Assembly (NCBI RefSeq): GCF_048537545.1
Contig: NZ_CP183218.1
Source: Chania fonticola_B
Lineage (GTDB): Bacteria > Pseudomonadota > Gammaproteobacteria > Enterobacterales > Enterobacteriaceae
DNA: 64,000 nt
Reading direction: 5' to 3' (one strand)
The translations under genes were made by a program, and so were the position numbers. Positions 7,592-16,482 of the stretch are shown one piece after another; within the stretch, counting starts at the first letter, position 1, and every line of letters begins with the position of its first letter. The notes below the pieces were generated by a model. It worked only from the letters and a program-made list of their open reading frames with translations, searched no databases and had not been told where the DNA came from.

Positions 7592-8089
7592 TTACGGTTT
7601 AGGAATGGCATCCAACTGGAAACTTGTTCCACTGGTCACGTTACCCTCGTCATCATAGAAATCAACACCGAGCCATGCACTGGTAAATTGCCCTCCATTA
7701 GCGGGTAACATCATTGAATTGGGCGTCAAGATCCCTTTATCGATCATATCCTGATATGCAGCGATCAGTTCCTGCTGCCGTGCCAATACCTCTCCGACGG
7801 TATCACCACCGACTTGAGCATACCCCGTACTGACGCTATTTAAGGCCGCTTGATTAAAACAGTTATAAAAGCCGCTAGCAAATCCCGAAAAATTCTCATT
7901 GCCGATAGCCTCCCTGACGGCTACGGAATCAAAGCTGGCATTAAACAAATAGATACCAACTTTTATTTTTTTATCGGCCTCTGTCACATTGGGATTAACT
8001 TCAAAACTCAGCATCGAATAAATGCTACTCTTATCCTCTTTATCCCAACCATGCATACGTGCATCAGTAATAAACTCATGAGCGTCCAT
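7592..8089 (-). CDS. unrecognised soluble protein, 165 residues
   Basis: I do not recognise this protein. It has no signal peptide or membrane segment, a mildly acidic composition and a middle part rich in small and aromatic residues (GFASGFYNCFNQAAL). The C-terminal half has FTSAWLGVDFYDDEGNV and a strand-rich look. The ATG is well supported: AGAGGA lies 8 bases upstream. It stands alone between nudK (258 bp gap, no signal seen) and the nap terminator, in the position of aegA in E. coli. Base composition is a little poorer in GC than its neighbours, so it may be an insertion. No function is proposed. Confidence 0.7.
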   Translation of the reverse strand: MDAHEFITDARMHGWDKEDKSSIYSMLSFEVNPNVTEADKKIKVGIYLFNASFDSVAVREAIGNENFSGFASGFYNCFNQAALNSVSTGYAQVGGDTVGEVLARQQELIAAYQDMIDKGILTPNSMMLPANGGQFTSAWLGVDFYDDEGNVTSGTSFQLDAIPKP

Positions 8090-8275
8090 ATTATCAATCC
8101 TCTTCAGTCAGTGTGTCGTTTGGTTTTCCAACCCAAGCACCTACTTGGATAAAAATAATATATGTAATTGGGGTAAATGATGATATCCAGTCCTGTTGTG
8201 CTGACTCTGAAACAAACACTCATCATTTGATCACGGAAGGGCGGGGTAGCGAATAATCCGACACCTCATCATATT

Positions 8276-8312
8276 GAAAAAAACCCCGCAGGCCTTGCAG
8301 CGCTGCGGGGTT
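8276..8312 (-). terminator. intrinsic terminator after napC
   Basis: CCCCGCAG (8284-8291) pairs with CTGCGGGG (8303-8310), extended by AA/TT. An A-run at 8276-8283 on the plus strand gives the U-tract of a minus-strand transcript. It ends the nap operon 15 bp after the napC stop. Confidence 0.88.
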
Positions 8313-8326
8313 GATATCCACCAGAG

Positions 8327-8944
8327 TTAGAATCCGGTAGGGACTCCGTGCATGTCCGGCAGTTTATGTGCGATCCCTTTATGGCAATCGATACAGGTTT
8401 TGCCTTCGGTGATGGCTTTGTCATGCATTTTGGCCGCCACGGTTTTCTGCGCGGTGAAATCCATATACTCGAAGTTGTGGCAGTTACGGCACTCCTGCGA
8501 GTTGTTGGCCTTCATTCGCGCCCATTCGTTGCTGGCCATGGTCAGACGATGCTCTTCGAACTTCTGCGGCGTGTCGATAATGCCAAACACCTTGGCGTAT
8601 AGCTCTTTGCTGGCCTTAAGCTTGCGCAGCATCTTCGGCCCCCACTCATGCGGGACGTGGCAATCCGGACAGGTGGCACGGACGCCACTGCGGTTGTTGT
8701 AGTGCACCGTCTCCATATACTCTTCGTAGACGTTTTCACGCATCTCGTGGCAGCTGATACAGAATTTTTCGGTGTTGGCCGCTTCCATACCGGTGTTGAA
8801 ACCGCCCCAGAAAACGATCCCGGCAACAAAGCCCAACAGCAGCAAAGTCCCCAGGGCCAGCCTGCTCGGCCTGCGCCACCAGCGCCATAGACGACGGATC
8901 GGTCCGGCCTTTTTCTCGGATGTTGTGGTATTACGTTCGGCCAT
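8327..8944 (-). CDS. napC: cytochrome c-type quinol dehydrogenase NapC
   Basis: A 205-residue NapC/NirT tetrahaem cytochrome. It passes electrons from membrane quinol to the periplasmic NapAB complex. There is one N-terminal membrane anchor (about residues 30-50, ALGTLLLLGFVAGIVFWGG) and four CxxCH haem sites: CISCH, CPDCH, CRNCH and CIDCH. The length matches E. coli (200). It is the last gene of napFDAGHBC, 11 bp after napB and just before an intrinsic terminator; the ccm cytochrome-maturation genes that follow in E. coli are absent. Confidence 0.96.
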   Translation of the reverse strand: MAERNTTTSEKKAGPIRRLWRWWRRPSRLALGTLLLLGFVAGIVFWGGFNTGMEAANTEKFCISCHEMRENVYEEYMETVHYNNRSGVRATCPDCHVPHEWGPKMLRKLKASKELYAKVFGIIDTPQKFEEHRLTMASNEWARMKANNSQECRNCHNFEYMDFTAQKTVAAKMHDKAITEGKTCIDCHKGIAHKLPDMHGVPTGF

Positions 8945-8955
8945 AGCTCCCCCGC

Positions 8956-9405
8956 TTAGTGCCCAAAGCCCTGCATAGGCTTGAAATCATTGCCGATGAT
9001 TGGTGCCGCATCGGTTTGTGGTACGTGGCATTGCAGACAGAAATAACGACGTGGAGCGACTTCCCCCAGCACTTTGCCATCGCTGTCCATAAAGTGTGTC
9101 GGGCTGATACGCGGTGCTCCGGTGGTGCGATAGTGCTCCACGCCGTGGCACTGCAAGCAGCGGTTAGTGTTTTTGCTAATCTGGTAGCCGTCGACGCTGT
9201 GTGGGATCATCGGCGGCTGGTTGACATAGTTTAGCGCCATCTTTTCCTGCTGCTTGGGCATTTTGATCTGCCCTTCAGCCGTGCCGGAAACCTCTGGCGA
9301 TTGCTTGAGATCGACATCACTGGCGGCAAACGCGGCACTGGCAACTACCAGTGTTAACAGCGCGCCCCACAGGGAAAGCTGCTTTTTCAGGACATTGCTG
9401 GTCAT
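8956..9405 (-). CDS. napB: dihaem cytochrome NapB, small subunit of periplasmic nitrate reductase
   Basis: A 149-residue exported cytochrome. The signal peptide (LWGALLTLVVASAAFA) would be cut after AFA near residue 27. Two CxxCH haem sites (CLQCHGVEHY and CLQCHVPQ) and the motif YVNQPPMIPHSVDGYQI are typical of NapB. It takes electrons from NapC and gives them to NapA in the periplasm. The start overlaps the napH stop by four bases, so translation is coupled. Confidence 0.96.
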   Translation of the reverse strand: MTSNVLKKQLSLWGALLTLVVASAAFAASDVDLKQSPEVSGTAEGQIKMPKQQEKMALNYVNQPPMIPHSVDGYQISKNTNRCLQCHGVEHYRTTGAPRISPTHFMDSDGKVLGEVAPRRYFCLQCHVPQTDAAPIIGNDFKPMQGFGH

Positions 9406-10316
9406 TTTTTGGCTCCCGAATAATGAAATTTGCTCTTAATTTCGAATACGTTTTCTGCACAAACGTCGATACAACGTCCGCAGGCAATACAGGCATCACT
9501 GGCAACCCGTGGTGTGCCTTTTTTAACTAATAACGGCTCACGCAGGATCTGCGGTTCTGGGCAAACATGAAAACAATCCATGCAGCGGGTACAGTTATCA
9601 CGATGCTCCGCGCTGATCTGCACCACACCCTGGCTACCAATGGCGCCATACAGCGCTCCCATTGGGCAAAGATGGCCACACCAGCCGTGTTCGACCACCA
9701 GCAGGTCGAACAGGAACAGCGCCACAATCAGCCAGATGCCAGCACCAAATGCGGCACCCAGCCCTTTCAGCCAGGCTAATACCCCTTCCCCGCTGCTGCC
9801 ATGGATCAGCCCGCGCCCCATCAGGGCCACCGGATTAATCCATTCCCAGATCAGCGTGCCACTCACGGCACTGCCAACCAGTACGACAAGCAAGATGCCA
9901 TAGCGCAGGGAACGAGGCAGGCTGGCCGATTGACGCAAACCTAACTTGCGCCGCAGCCAGGCCGCCAGATCGGTCACCGGGTTGACCGGGCAAACCCAGC
10001 CGCAAAACACCCGATTACCGATCAGGCCGTAGATCAGCACCACTACCGCGCCTACCCACACCAACCAAGCTGGCCAATGCCCGGCCAACAGGCTTTGCAG
10101 CATCATCAACGGATCCGTTAACGGTACCGTCTCCGCCAATAGGCTGGCGCTGTAATTGCCACGCAGGATCCAGATGCCCCACAACGGCCCGGAGAGAAAC
10201 ATCAACAAGATCAACAGTTGGCTACAACGGCGCAGGATCAGGAAGCGGTTGCTACGCAACCAGCCATGGCGCGAACGGGCATCACGCCCCGCTTCAGCGA
10301 CTGGATTAGCCATCAT
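9402..10316 (-). CDS. napH: NapH membrane iron-sulfur quinol dehydrogenase
   Basis: A 304-residue membrane protein with four main hydrophobic segments. The paired cytoplasmic CGWVCPVNP and CGHLCPMGA motifs are the NapH signature. Two [4Fe-4S] ferredoxin clusters lie near the C-terminus (CTRCMDCFHVCP and CIACGRCIDVC). With NapG it gives a second electron route from menaquinol/ubiquinol to NapAB. The ATG at 10316 overlaps the napG stop as ATGA. The next codon is also ATG, so the start could be one residue later. Confidence 0.95.
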   Translation of the reverse strand: MMANPVAEAGRDARSRHGWLRSNRFLILRRCSQLLILLMFLSGPLWGIWILRGNYSASLLAETVPLTDPLMMLQSLLAGHWPAWLVWVGAVVVLIYGLIGNRVFCGWVCPVNPVTDLAAWLRRKLGLRQSASLPRSLRYGILLVVLVGSAVSGTLIWEWINPVALMGRGLIHGSSGEGVLAWLKGLGAAFGAGIWLIVALFLFDLLVVEHGWCGHLCPMGALYGAIGSQGVVQISAEHRDNCTRCMDCFHVCPEPQILREPLLVKKGTPRVASDACIACGRCIDVCAENVFEIKSKFHYSGAKK

Positions 10317-11065
10317 TCACCTCCCTTTACGCCGCGTGCCGGCAATGTGAGGCCTTCCGGCACCAGTGAATGCCCTGCACGCTGCTTTTCCTGCCAGCCC
10401 CAGCGATAGTGTTCACCCAATTGGCCACGCGCCAGTTCCATCGGTAACACCTTGATCGCCGCCTGCTCAAGTACACAAGCCTGCTCACACTTACCACAGC
10501 CGGTACAATCCTGGCTGTGAACCGTCGGCAGAAACATGGCGTGCTTGCCGGTACGCTCGTTGTGTTGCAGATCCAAGGTGATGGCCTTGTCGATCTGCGG
10601 GCAAACCCGGTAACACACATCGCAACGCAGCCCTTGCCAATTCAGACAGTTTTCATGATCCAGCAACACCGCCAGCCCCATCCGCGCCTGATCGATATCC
10701 GTCAGGTTCGGATCCAGCGCACCGCTCGGGCAGGCCACCACACACGGGATGTCTTCACACATCTCGCAAGGGATATCCCGCGCCACAAAGTACGGCGTTC
10801 CCGCCGCTCTCGGCGACAGCAGCGTCGCCAGTTTCAGCGTCTGGTACGGGCAGGCTTGCACACACTGACCGCAGCGAATGCAGGCGCTATCAAACGCCCC
10901 TTCGGCCAGTGCTCCCGGCGGCCGCAGGGCCAGGCCATCACGTGCCTGAGACTGCTTTTGTTGCAACCCCAGCAGTACGCCTATCCCTGCCAACCCGGCC
11001 ACGCTGCGCGCAGCATCCCGCAGGAAGCGCCGCCGGGCCGGTGTTTTATCTCGTTGCTGGCTCAT
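10313..11065 (-). CDS. napG: NapG ferredoxin-type periplasmic protein
   Basis: A 250-residue iron-sulfur protein with a twin-arginine signal (ARRRFLRDAARSVAG), so it is exported folded by Tat. Four [4Fe-4S] cluster motifs are visible: CIRCGQCVQACP, CEMCEDIPCVVACP, CDVCYRVCP and CTGCGKCEQAC. It works with NapH in quinol-to-NapAB electron transfer. It lies 10 bp after napA and overlaps napH by four bases. Confidence 0.95.
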   Translation of the reverse strand: MSQQRDKTPARRRFLRDAARSVAGLAGIGVLLGLQQKQSQARDGLALRPPGALAEGAFDSACIRCGQCVQACPYQTLKLATLLSPRAAGTPYFVARDIPCEMCEDIPCVVACPSGALDPNLTDIDQARMGLAVLLDHENCLNWQGLRCDVCYRVCPQIDKAITLDLQHNERTGKHAMFLPTVHSQDCTGCGKCEQACVLEQAAIKVLPMELARGQLGEHYRWGWQEKQRAGHSLVPEGLTLPARGVKGGE

Positions 11066-11075
11066 TCCGTTGGCC

Positions 11076-13562
11076 TTATACCTTCTCCAGTTTTACCGCA
11101 CACTTCTTGAAGTCGGTCTCTTTCGACAGCGGATCGGTAGCGTCCAGCGTCAGATTATTGACCAGTTGCGCGGCATCAAAGAACGGCATATACACCAGGC
11201 CTTTCGGCACACGGTTACGGCCACGGGTTTCGACGATGCTCACCACTTCACCACGGCGTGACACTACCTTCACCTTGTCACCACGGCGCAGATTGCGGCT
11301 CTTGGCGTCCAGCGGATGGATAAACAGCACCGCCTCTGGGAAGGCTCTGTGCAATTCTGGCACCCGGCGAGTCATCGAACCGGTGTGCCAATGTTCCAGC
11401 ACGCGGCCAGTGGACAACCACAGATCGAACTCCTGATCCGGGCTTTCCGCCGCTGGCTCGAACGGCAGTGCGAAGATCACGGCTTTGCCGTCTGGCTTGC
11501 CATAGAAGCGCACGCTTTCACCGGCCTTCACATAAGGATCGGTCCCTTCACGGTAACGCCACAGGGTTTCCTTGCCATCCACCACCGGCCAGCGTAAACC
11601 GCGCGCCTTATGGTACATATCAAAGGCCGCCAGATCGTGACCATGGCCACGGCCAAACCCGGCATACTCTTCAAACAGCCCTTTCTGGATGTAAAAACCG
11701 AAGTCGCGCGACTCGTCGTTCAACTGGTCGGCCGGGATCTCTTCCAGCTTGTACTTGTTCACTTCACCGTTAACGAACAGGACGTCGTACAAGGTTTTAC
11801 CCCGGTATTCCGGCTTCTGGTTAATCAGCTCCGCAGGCCACACTTCTTCCACCTTGAAGCGTTTGGCAAATTCCACCAACTGCCACAGGTCAGACTTGGC
11901 CTCGCCAGGCGCTTTCACCTGCTGATGCCAGAACTGAGTACGGCGCTCGGCGTTACCGTAAGCCCCTTCTTTCTCTACCCACATCGCAGTAGGCAGGATC
12001 AGGTCGGCGGCCAATGCGCTCACCGTTGGGTACGGATCGGAAACCACGATAAAGTTGCGCGGATCGCGCCAGCCCGGCATACGATCTTCGTTAATGTTTG
12101 GCCCGGCCTGCATGTTGTTGTTACACATCACCCAGTAGGCGTTCAGCTTGCCGTCTTTCAACGCACGGTCCTGCGCAACCGCATGCAGCCCGACTTTTTC
12201 CGGGATGGTGCCAGCTGGCAGTTGCCATTTCTGTTCGGCAATCTGGCGGTGCTTCTCGTTGGTCACGACCATGTCCGCTGGCAGGCGGTGGGAGAACGTC
12301 CCCACTTCACGCGCGGTACCACAGGCAGAAGGCTGGCCAGTGAGTGAGAACGGCCCACAGCCCGGCTTGGAGATCTTGCCGGTCAGCAGGTGCAGGTTGT
12401 AGCACAGGTTATTGGCCCAGACGCCGCGGGTATGCTGGTTGAAGCCCATCGTCCAGTAAGAGACGACTTTCACATTCGGGTCGGCATACAGTTTGGCCAA
12501 GGCTTCCAGTTGGTCTTTCGGCACACCGCTTAACTCAGCGGTTTTATCCAGCGTGTACTCCGCCACAAAGGCCTTGTAATCTTCGAAGCTCATCGGCTCC
12601 GAAGCATCGCTCCCTGGGTTCTTGGCCGCTTTCTCCAACGGGTGGGTTGGGCGCAGGCCGTAACCGATATCGGTCGCCCCTTTGCGGATATTGACGTGCT
12701 GCTTGAGGAAATCCTGGTCAACCGCATTGTTCTGAATAATGTAGTTGGCGATGTAGTTCATGATCGCCAGATCGGTCTGCGGGGTAAACACCATGCCGTT
12801 ATCCGCCAACTCGAAGCTGCGGTGTTCAAAGGTGGAAAGTACCGAGACGTTGACCTTATCGTTGCCCAGGCGGCGGTTGGTAATGCGCGACCACAGGATC
12901 GGGTGCATTTCTGCCATATTGGAGCCCCACAGCACGAAGGCGTCGGCCTGCTCGATATCATCGTAGCAGCCCATCGGTTCATCCATGCCAAAGGTGCGCA
13001 TAAAGCCGACCACAGCAGAAGCCATGCAGTGGCGAGCGTTTGGATCGAGGTTGTTGGAACGCAAGCCCGCTTTGAACAGTTTGGACGCAGCGTAGCCTTC
13101 CCATACCGTCCACTGGCCGGAGCCAAACATACCTACCGCCTCTGGCCCTTTTTCTTTCAGGGCCCCTTTGAATTTTTCTTCCATAACATCGAAGGCTTTT
13201 TCCCAAGTGATGGGAGTAAATTCACCTTCTTTGTCGTACTGCCCGTTCTTCATGCGCAGCATTGGCTGTGTCAGTCGATCCTTGCCGTACATGATCTTGG
13301 GCAGGAAGTAGCCTTTGATACAGTTCAGGCCCCGGTTAACCGGAGCATCCGGATCGCCCTGCGAAGCCACGATGCGGCCATTTTGGGTGCCGACCAGAAC
13401 GCCACACCCGGTGCCGCAGAAACGGCAAGGTGCTTTATCCCATTTGATTTCGTCACCGCTGCCGACCACGGCCTGGGCGACCGTTGGGATCGTCAGCCCG
13501 GCAGCTGCGGCAGCAGCCGCGGCAGCGTTCGCTTTCATGAAGTCTCGACGACTGAGTTTCAT
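11076..13562 (-). CDS. napA: periplasmic nitrate reductase catalytic subunit NapA
   Basis: An 828-residue molybdoenzyme, the same length as in E. coli, that reduces nitrate to nitrite in the periplasm. The Tat signal is SRRDFMK at residues 4-10, followed by a run of alanines. The [4Fe-4S] cysteines are C46, C49, C53 and C81 (CRFCGTGC...LNC). C179 in NARHCMAS should bind molybdenum of the bis-MGD cofactor. The start overlaps the napD stop by four bases. NapD, its chaperone, is encoded directly upstream and NapB downstream, giving the complete operon napFDAGHBC. Confidence 0.98.
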   Translation of the reverse strand: MKLSRRDFMKANAAAAAAAAAGLTIPTVAQAVVGSGDEIKWDKAPCRFCGTGCGVLVGTQNGRIVASQGDPDAPVNRGLNCIKGYFLPKIMYGKDRLTQPMLRMKNGQYDKEGEFTPITWEKAFDVMEEKFKGALKEKGPEAVGMFGSGQWTVWEGYAASKLFKAGLRSNNLDPNARHCMASAVVGFMRTFGMDEPMGCYDDIEQADAFVLWGSNMAEMHPILWSRITNRRLGNDKVNVSVLSTFEHRSFELADNGMVFTPQTDLAIMNYIANYIIQNNAVDQDFLKQHVNIRKGATDIGYGLRPTHPLEKAAKNPGSDASEPMSFEDYKAFVAEYTLDKTAELSGVPKDQLEALAKLYADPNVKVVSYWTMGFNQHTRGVWANNLCYNLHLLTGKISKPGCGPFSLTGQPSACGTAREVGTFSHRLPADMVVTNEKHRQIAEQKWQLPAGTIPEKVGLHAVAQDRALKDGKLNAYWVMCNNNMQAGPNINEDRMPGWRDPRNFIVVSDPYPTVSALAADLILPTAMWVEKEGAYGNAERRTQFWHQQVKAPGEAKSDLWQLVEFAKRFKVEEVWPAELINQKPEYRGKTLYDVLFVNGEVNKYKLEEIPADQLNDESRDFGFYIQKGLFEEYAGFGRGHGHDLAAFDMYHKARGLRWPVVDGKETLWRYREGTDPYVKAGESVRFYGKPDGKAVIFALPFEPAAESPDQEFDLWLSTGRVLEHWHTGSMTRRVPELHRAFPEAVLFIHPLDAKSRNLRRGDKVKVVSRRGEVVSIVETRGRNRVPKGLVYMPFFDAAQLVNNLTLDATDPLSKETDFKKCAVKLEKV

Positions 13563-13822
13563 GGCATTACCTCACCTTGCTCATCCTGCTGGTGATAAAC
13601 CAGCGACACTGCCAACACGCCTTCCAGATTGCGCGCCGACTCAATTTTTTCCAGCAACGCCTGGGAGCGTGCTGCTTGCATAACGACGACCAGTTTGCCC
13701 TGCTGTTGATCCTGTGCCGGAATTTCCGTATCAGGGATTGCCAGCAGCGCCGAGATCAGCGCCGGGAATTTGTCAGGCCGGGCCTGCACCATCAACCCGC
13801 TTACGTGCCATTCACTGCTCAT
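13559..13822 (-). CDS. napD: NapD chaperone for NapA maturation
   Basis: An 87-residue cytoplasmic chaperone that binds the NapA Tat signal peptide until cofactor insertion is finished. WHVSGLMVQARPDK at the start and ALISALLAIPDTEI are typical. The ATG at 13822 is chosen over a GTG at 13831 because GGAG lies 8 bases upstream. It overlaps the napF end by 11 bp and napA by 4 bp. Confidence 0.93.
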   Translation of the reverse strand: MSSEWHVSGLMVQARPDKFPALISALLAIPDTEIPAQDQQQGKLVVVMQAARSQALLEKIESARNLEGVLAVSLVYHQQDEQGEVMP

Positions 13823-14309
13823 TATTTTCACTCCGGGTTATTGCAATCGCCGAGGTCGGGCAACCGGCAACGCAGGCACCACAACCATTGCACGCCGCCG
13901 CCTCGAGCGCCGGTTGGGCTATGCCGCCTAACCGTGGCCGAAAACGGATTGCCTGCGTTTCACAACTGTCCTGACAGCTGCGACACTCTACCCCCTGCAT
14001 CGCCAGGCAAACGGCCGAAAACGAGGCCACTTGTTGCCAGGGTTGGTGCTGGGGTGGGTAAAACAGTGGGGCTTCGCAGGCATCTGCGCATTGTCGGCAA
14101 AAGGTACATTCCGCGCGTTGGAAATCGATTTCGGGATAACCGCCACTGCCACTGATCAATACGCCGGTTTCGCAGGCATTAACGCAGGCCTGGCACCGGG
14201 TACAACCCGCAAGGAAGAGAGGGGCTTCACGCGACCACGGGGGACGGATCGCATCAGTTTGATGACGCCATTGTCCGCTGAGCAATCTGCGTCGCGACAA
14301 TTCGGCCAT
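13812..14309 (-). CDS. napF: ferredoxin-type protein NapF
   Basis: A 165-residue cytoplasmic iron-sulfur protein, first gene of the nap operon. It shows clusters CTRCQACVNACE, CTFCRQCADACE, CRSCQDSCE and CNGCGACVAGCP, so up to four [4Fe-4S] sites. NapF interacts with NapA before export in E. coli. The N-terminus MAELSRRRLLSG has an RRRLL motif but no hydrophobic stretch, so I do not call a Tat signal. The 362-bp region upstream holds NarL/P and FNR motifs. Confidence 0.94.
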   Translation of the reverse strand: MAELSRRRLLSGQWRHQTDAIRPPWSREAPLFLAGCTRCQACVNACETGVLISGSGGYPEIDFQRAECTFCRQCADACEAPLFYPPQHQPWQQVASFSAVCLAMQGVECRSCQDSCETQAIRFRPRLGGIAQPALEAAACNGCGACVAGCPTSAIAITRSENNEQ

Positions 14310-14439
14310 TCGGGTTATCCTTCAAAGTTGGCAACACGCGCGCGTGTAAAAAATTATTATAGTGTGACTTTATTATTGTTTGTCTCGCACCTCGGGTAAG
14401 AGGCAAGGATAAAATAGGCTTATCGGAGGGGGTAGATAA

Positions 14440-14455
14440 TCACCCTAAATAGGTA
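14440..14455 (-). promoter_or_regulatory. NarL/NarP 7-2-7 site upstream of nap
   Basis: ATAGGTA (14449-14455) is a full match to the reverse NarL/P heptamer AKRRGTA. Two bases away TCACCCT (14440-14446) matches 5 of 7 of TACYYMT, giving the 7-2-7 arrangement that NarP and NarL both read. It is about 130 bp upstream of napF, in line with nitrate control by the adjacent narQP. Confidence 0.6.
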
Positions 14456-14469
14456 AAAGTAGGTATTAC

Positions 14470-14483
14470 TTGCGCCAGATCAA
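14470..14483. promoter_or_regulatory. FNR-like site upstream of nap
   Basis: TTGCG-CCAG-ATCAA (14470-14483) matches the FNR pattern TTGAT-N4-ATCAA in 8 of 10 bases. It is about 29 bp further upstream than the NarP-like site, similar in order to the E. coli nap control region. It could also face narQ on the plus strand. Confidence 0.5.
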
Positions 14484-14671
14484 TCACTGATAGCCGATAT
14501 AGGGCATTTTGCCAACGGTAGACCGCCAAATCGCTATTTAATTGATTATATAGCGAAGATTTGTTTTGGCGCTAAATCGGCCGTTTGCTCAAAATCGCCA
14601 TGCTTTTTGCCAGCAAAAGTTATAATTTGACGGCGCATAACACTCAGGCCTATAACCAGAAGGACGCTTAA

Positions 14672-16354
14672 TTGCTCGTAAAACGCTCAGTGACCGGCAG
14701 CCTGGCGAAGGCGCTGATAAGTATCGTGATCCTTTCCGTGCTGTCCACCGGACTGGCACTGACTACCGTGGCCGGCAGCCTGCAAGATGCCGAAGCGATC
14801 AATATCGCGGGATCGTTGCGCATGCAGAGCTACCGGTTGGCATATGAGCTCACTAACGGTTCCGCTGAAGTGCAGCAGCACCTGGTGCAGTATCAGCAGT
14901 CGCTGATGGCTCCGGCCTTGCTTAAACTCGATCGATTTTATGTGCCTGACGATGTGCGGCAAAAATACCTGACGCTGCGCCAGGCCTGGCTGGTACTGGA
15001 AAAACAGATCCTGGCCGGGAACCCGGAAAACTATCAGGCCAACGTGGCCAGCTATGTTAACCAGATCGACCATTTTGTCTTGGCTTTGCAGCGCTACTCC
15101 GAACAAAAACTGACCATCGTAGCGACGATCAGCGTGATGGGCTACATCGCCATCATTGCCCTGGTGCTGTTCTGCATCCGCTTTATGCGCCGCCAAGTGG
15201 TCACCCCGCTCAAACGCCTGGTGGACGCCAGCCTGCGTATGCAACAACGTGACTTTAATCATCCGCCGCTCGACGTTTCATTGCCAAACGAACTGGGCGT
15301 CCTGTCGCAAACCTTCACCACCATGTCTGGCGAATTGGCGAAGCTCTACCAGTCACTGGAACAAAAGGTGCAGGAAAAAACCGAGCGCCTACAGCAGGCC
15401 AACCGCACACTGGAGGTGCTCTACAGCTGCTCCCAGGCGCTGAGCGTTGGCCAGTTGGATCAGCGGGCGTTTGAGAAGGTCCTGCATATCATCAAGCTAA
15501 GCGAACAATTACATTGTATCCGGCTCAATGTGGAAGACAGCCTAAGCCAATGGCAGGTCAGCAGTGGTGAACCCGTGGCGGAACTGGCCTGGCATTCACA
15601 GGTGATCATGCAAGACAACAAACCCTTGGGTAGCCTGAGCTGGCAACATGAGCAACAGCCGCCCCACCCGCACCTGATGCAAAGCGTGACCAATATGCTC
15701 AGCCGCGGGGTTTACTTTAACCGCGCACAAAAGCAGCATATGCAGTTCCTACTGATGGAGGAACGCGCCACCATTGCCCGTGAACTACACGATTCGTTAG
15801 CCCAGGCCCTCACTTTCCTGCGCATCCAGCTTACCTTGCTCAAACGTACCCTGACAGGCCATTCATCGCAGGCGGATGAGATCATTGATGATTTTGATCG
15901 GGCGCTGGCGGATGCCTATCGCCAATTGCGCGAACTACTGGCCACCTTCCGGTTGAGCATTCAGGATGCCGATCTGAACGCCGCGTTGCAGCAGGTATTG
16001 GAACCATTAAAACTGCTGACCAGCGCGCGGATTCAGTTACACTGTCGGTTAGCCTCACAGGCGTTGAATGCCCAACAACAGGTTCATGCGCTACAGATCG
16101 TGCGTGAAGCCGTGCTTAATGCCATCAAACACGCCGATGCACAGGAAATTGTGATCCATTGCGAAGTCTCCCCCAGCGGCGACAACGAGATCACCATTTG
16201 TGACGACGGCTGCGGCATCGACAGCCTGGATGAACCGGAAGGCCATTACGGGCTAACCATTATGAGCGAACGCGCATCGCGCCTGAACGGGACGTTACAT
16301 ATCAGGCGTGGCAATGCCGGGGGCACGGAGGTCTGTCTTAGCTTCCCGCCATAA
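14672..16354 (+). CDS. narQ: nitrate/nitrite sensor histidine kinase NarQ
   Basis: A 560-residue membrane sensor kinase (E. coli NarQ 566). Order: TM1 (about residues 12-32), periplasmic P-box INIAGSLRMQSYRL that binds nitrate, TM2 (about 150-170), HAMP, signalling helix, a central GAF-like region, then HisKA_3 with the phospho-histidine at about H373 (ARELHDSLAQ) and an ATPase domain (EAVLNAIKHA, DDGCGI). Translation starts at TTG (14672): AGGA lies 7 bases upstream and the start aligns with the E. coli N-terminus. It is divergent from nap and followed 128 bp later by narP. Confidence 0.95.
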   Translation: MLVKRSVTGSLAKALISIVILSVLSTGLALTTVAGSLQDAEAINIAGSLRMQSYRLAYELTNGSAEVQQHLVQYQQSLMAPALLKLDRFYVPDDVRQKYLTLRQAWLVLEKQILAGNPENYQANVASYVNQIDHFVLALQRYSEQKLTIVATISVMGYIAIIALVLFCIRFMRRQVVTPLKRLVDASLRMQQRDFNHPPLDVSLPNELGVLSQTFTTMSGELAKLYQSLEQKVQEKTERLQQANRTLEVLYSCSQALSVGQLDQRAFEKVLHIIKLSEQLHCIRLNVEDSLSQWQVSSGEPVAELAWHSQVIMQDNKPLGSLSWQHEQQPPHPHLMQSVTNMLSRGVYFNRAQKQHMQFLLMEERATIARELHDSLAQALTFLRIQLTLLKRTLTGHSSQADEIIDDFDRALADAYRQLRELLATFRLSIQDADLNAALQQVLEPLKLLTSARIQLHCRLASQALNAQQQVHALQIVREAVLNAIKHADAQEIVIHCEVSPSGDNEITICDDGCGIDSLDEPEGHYGLTIMSERASRLNGTLHIRRGNAGGTEVCLSFPP

Positions 16355-16482
16355 GGGCTAACAGCATTACACGGCGGCCATTCGAGCCGAGCGACAATGC
16401 TAATTACTACTATATTTTAAGAGTCAGCTTTACTGCCGGCAGTAGGCAGTGGCTTTACTCGCTACAGGGAGCACGTTTTATT

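Noticed and set aside
12642..13595. 317-codon plus-strand frame opposite napA
   Set aside because: Antisense to the strongly conserved napA cofactor region; no domain or start signal.
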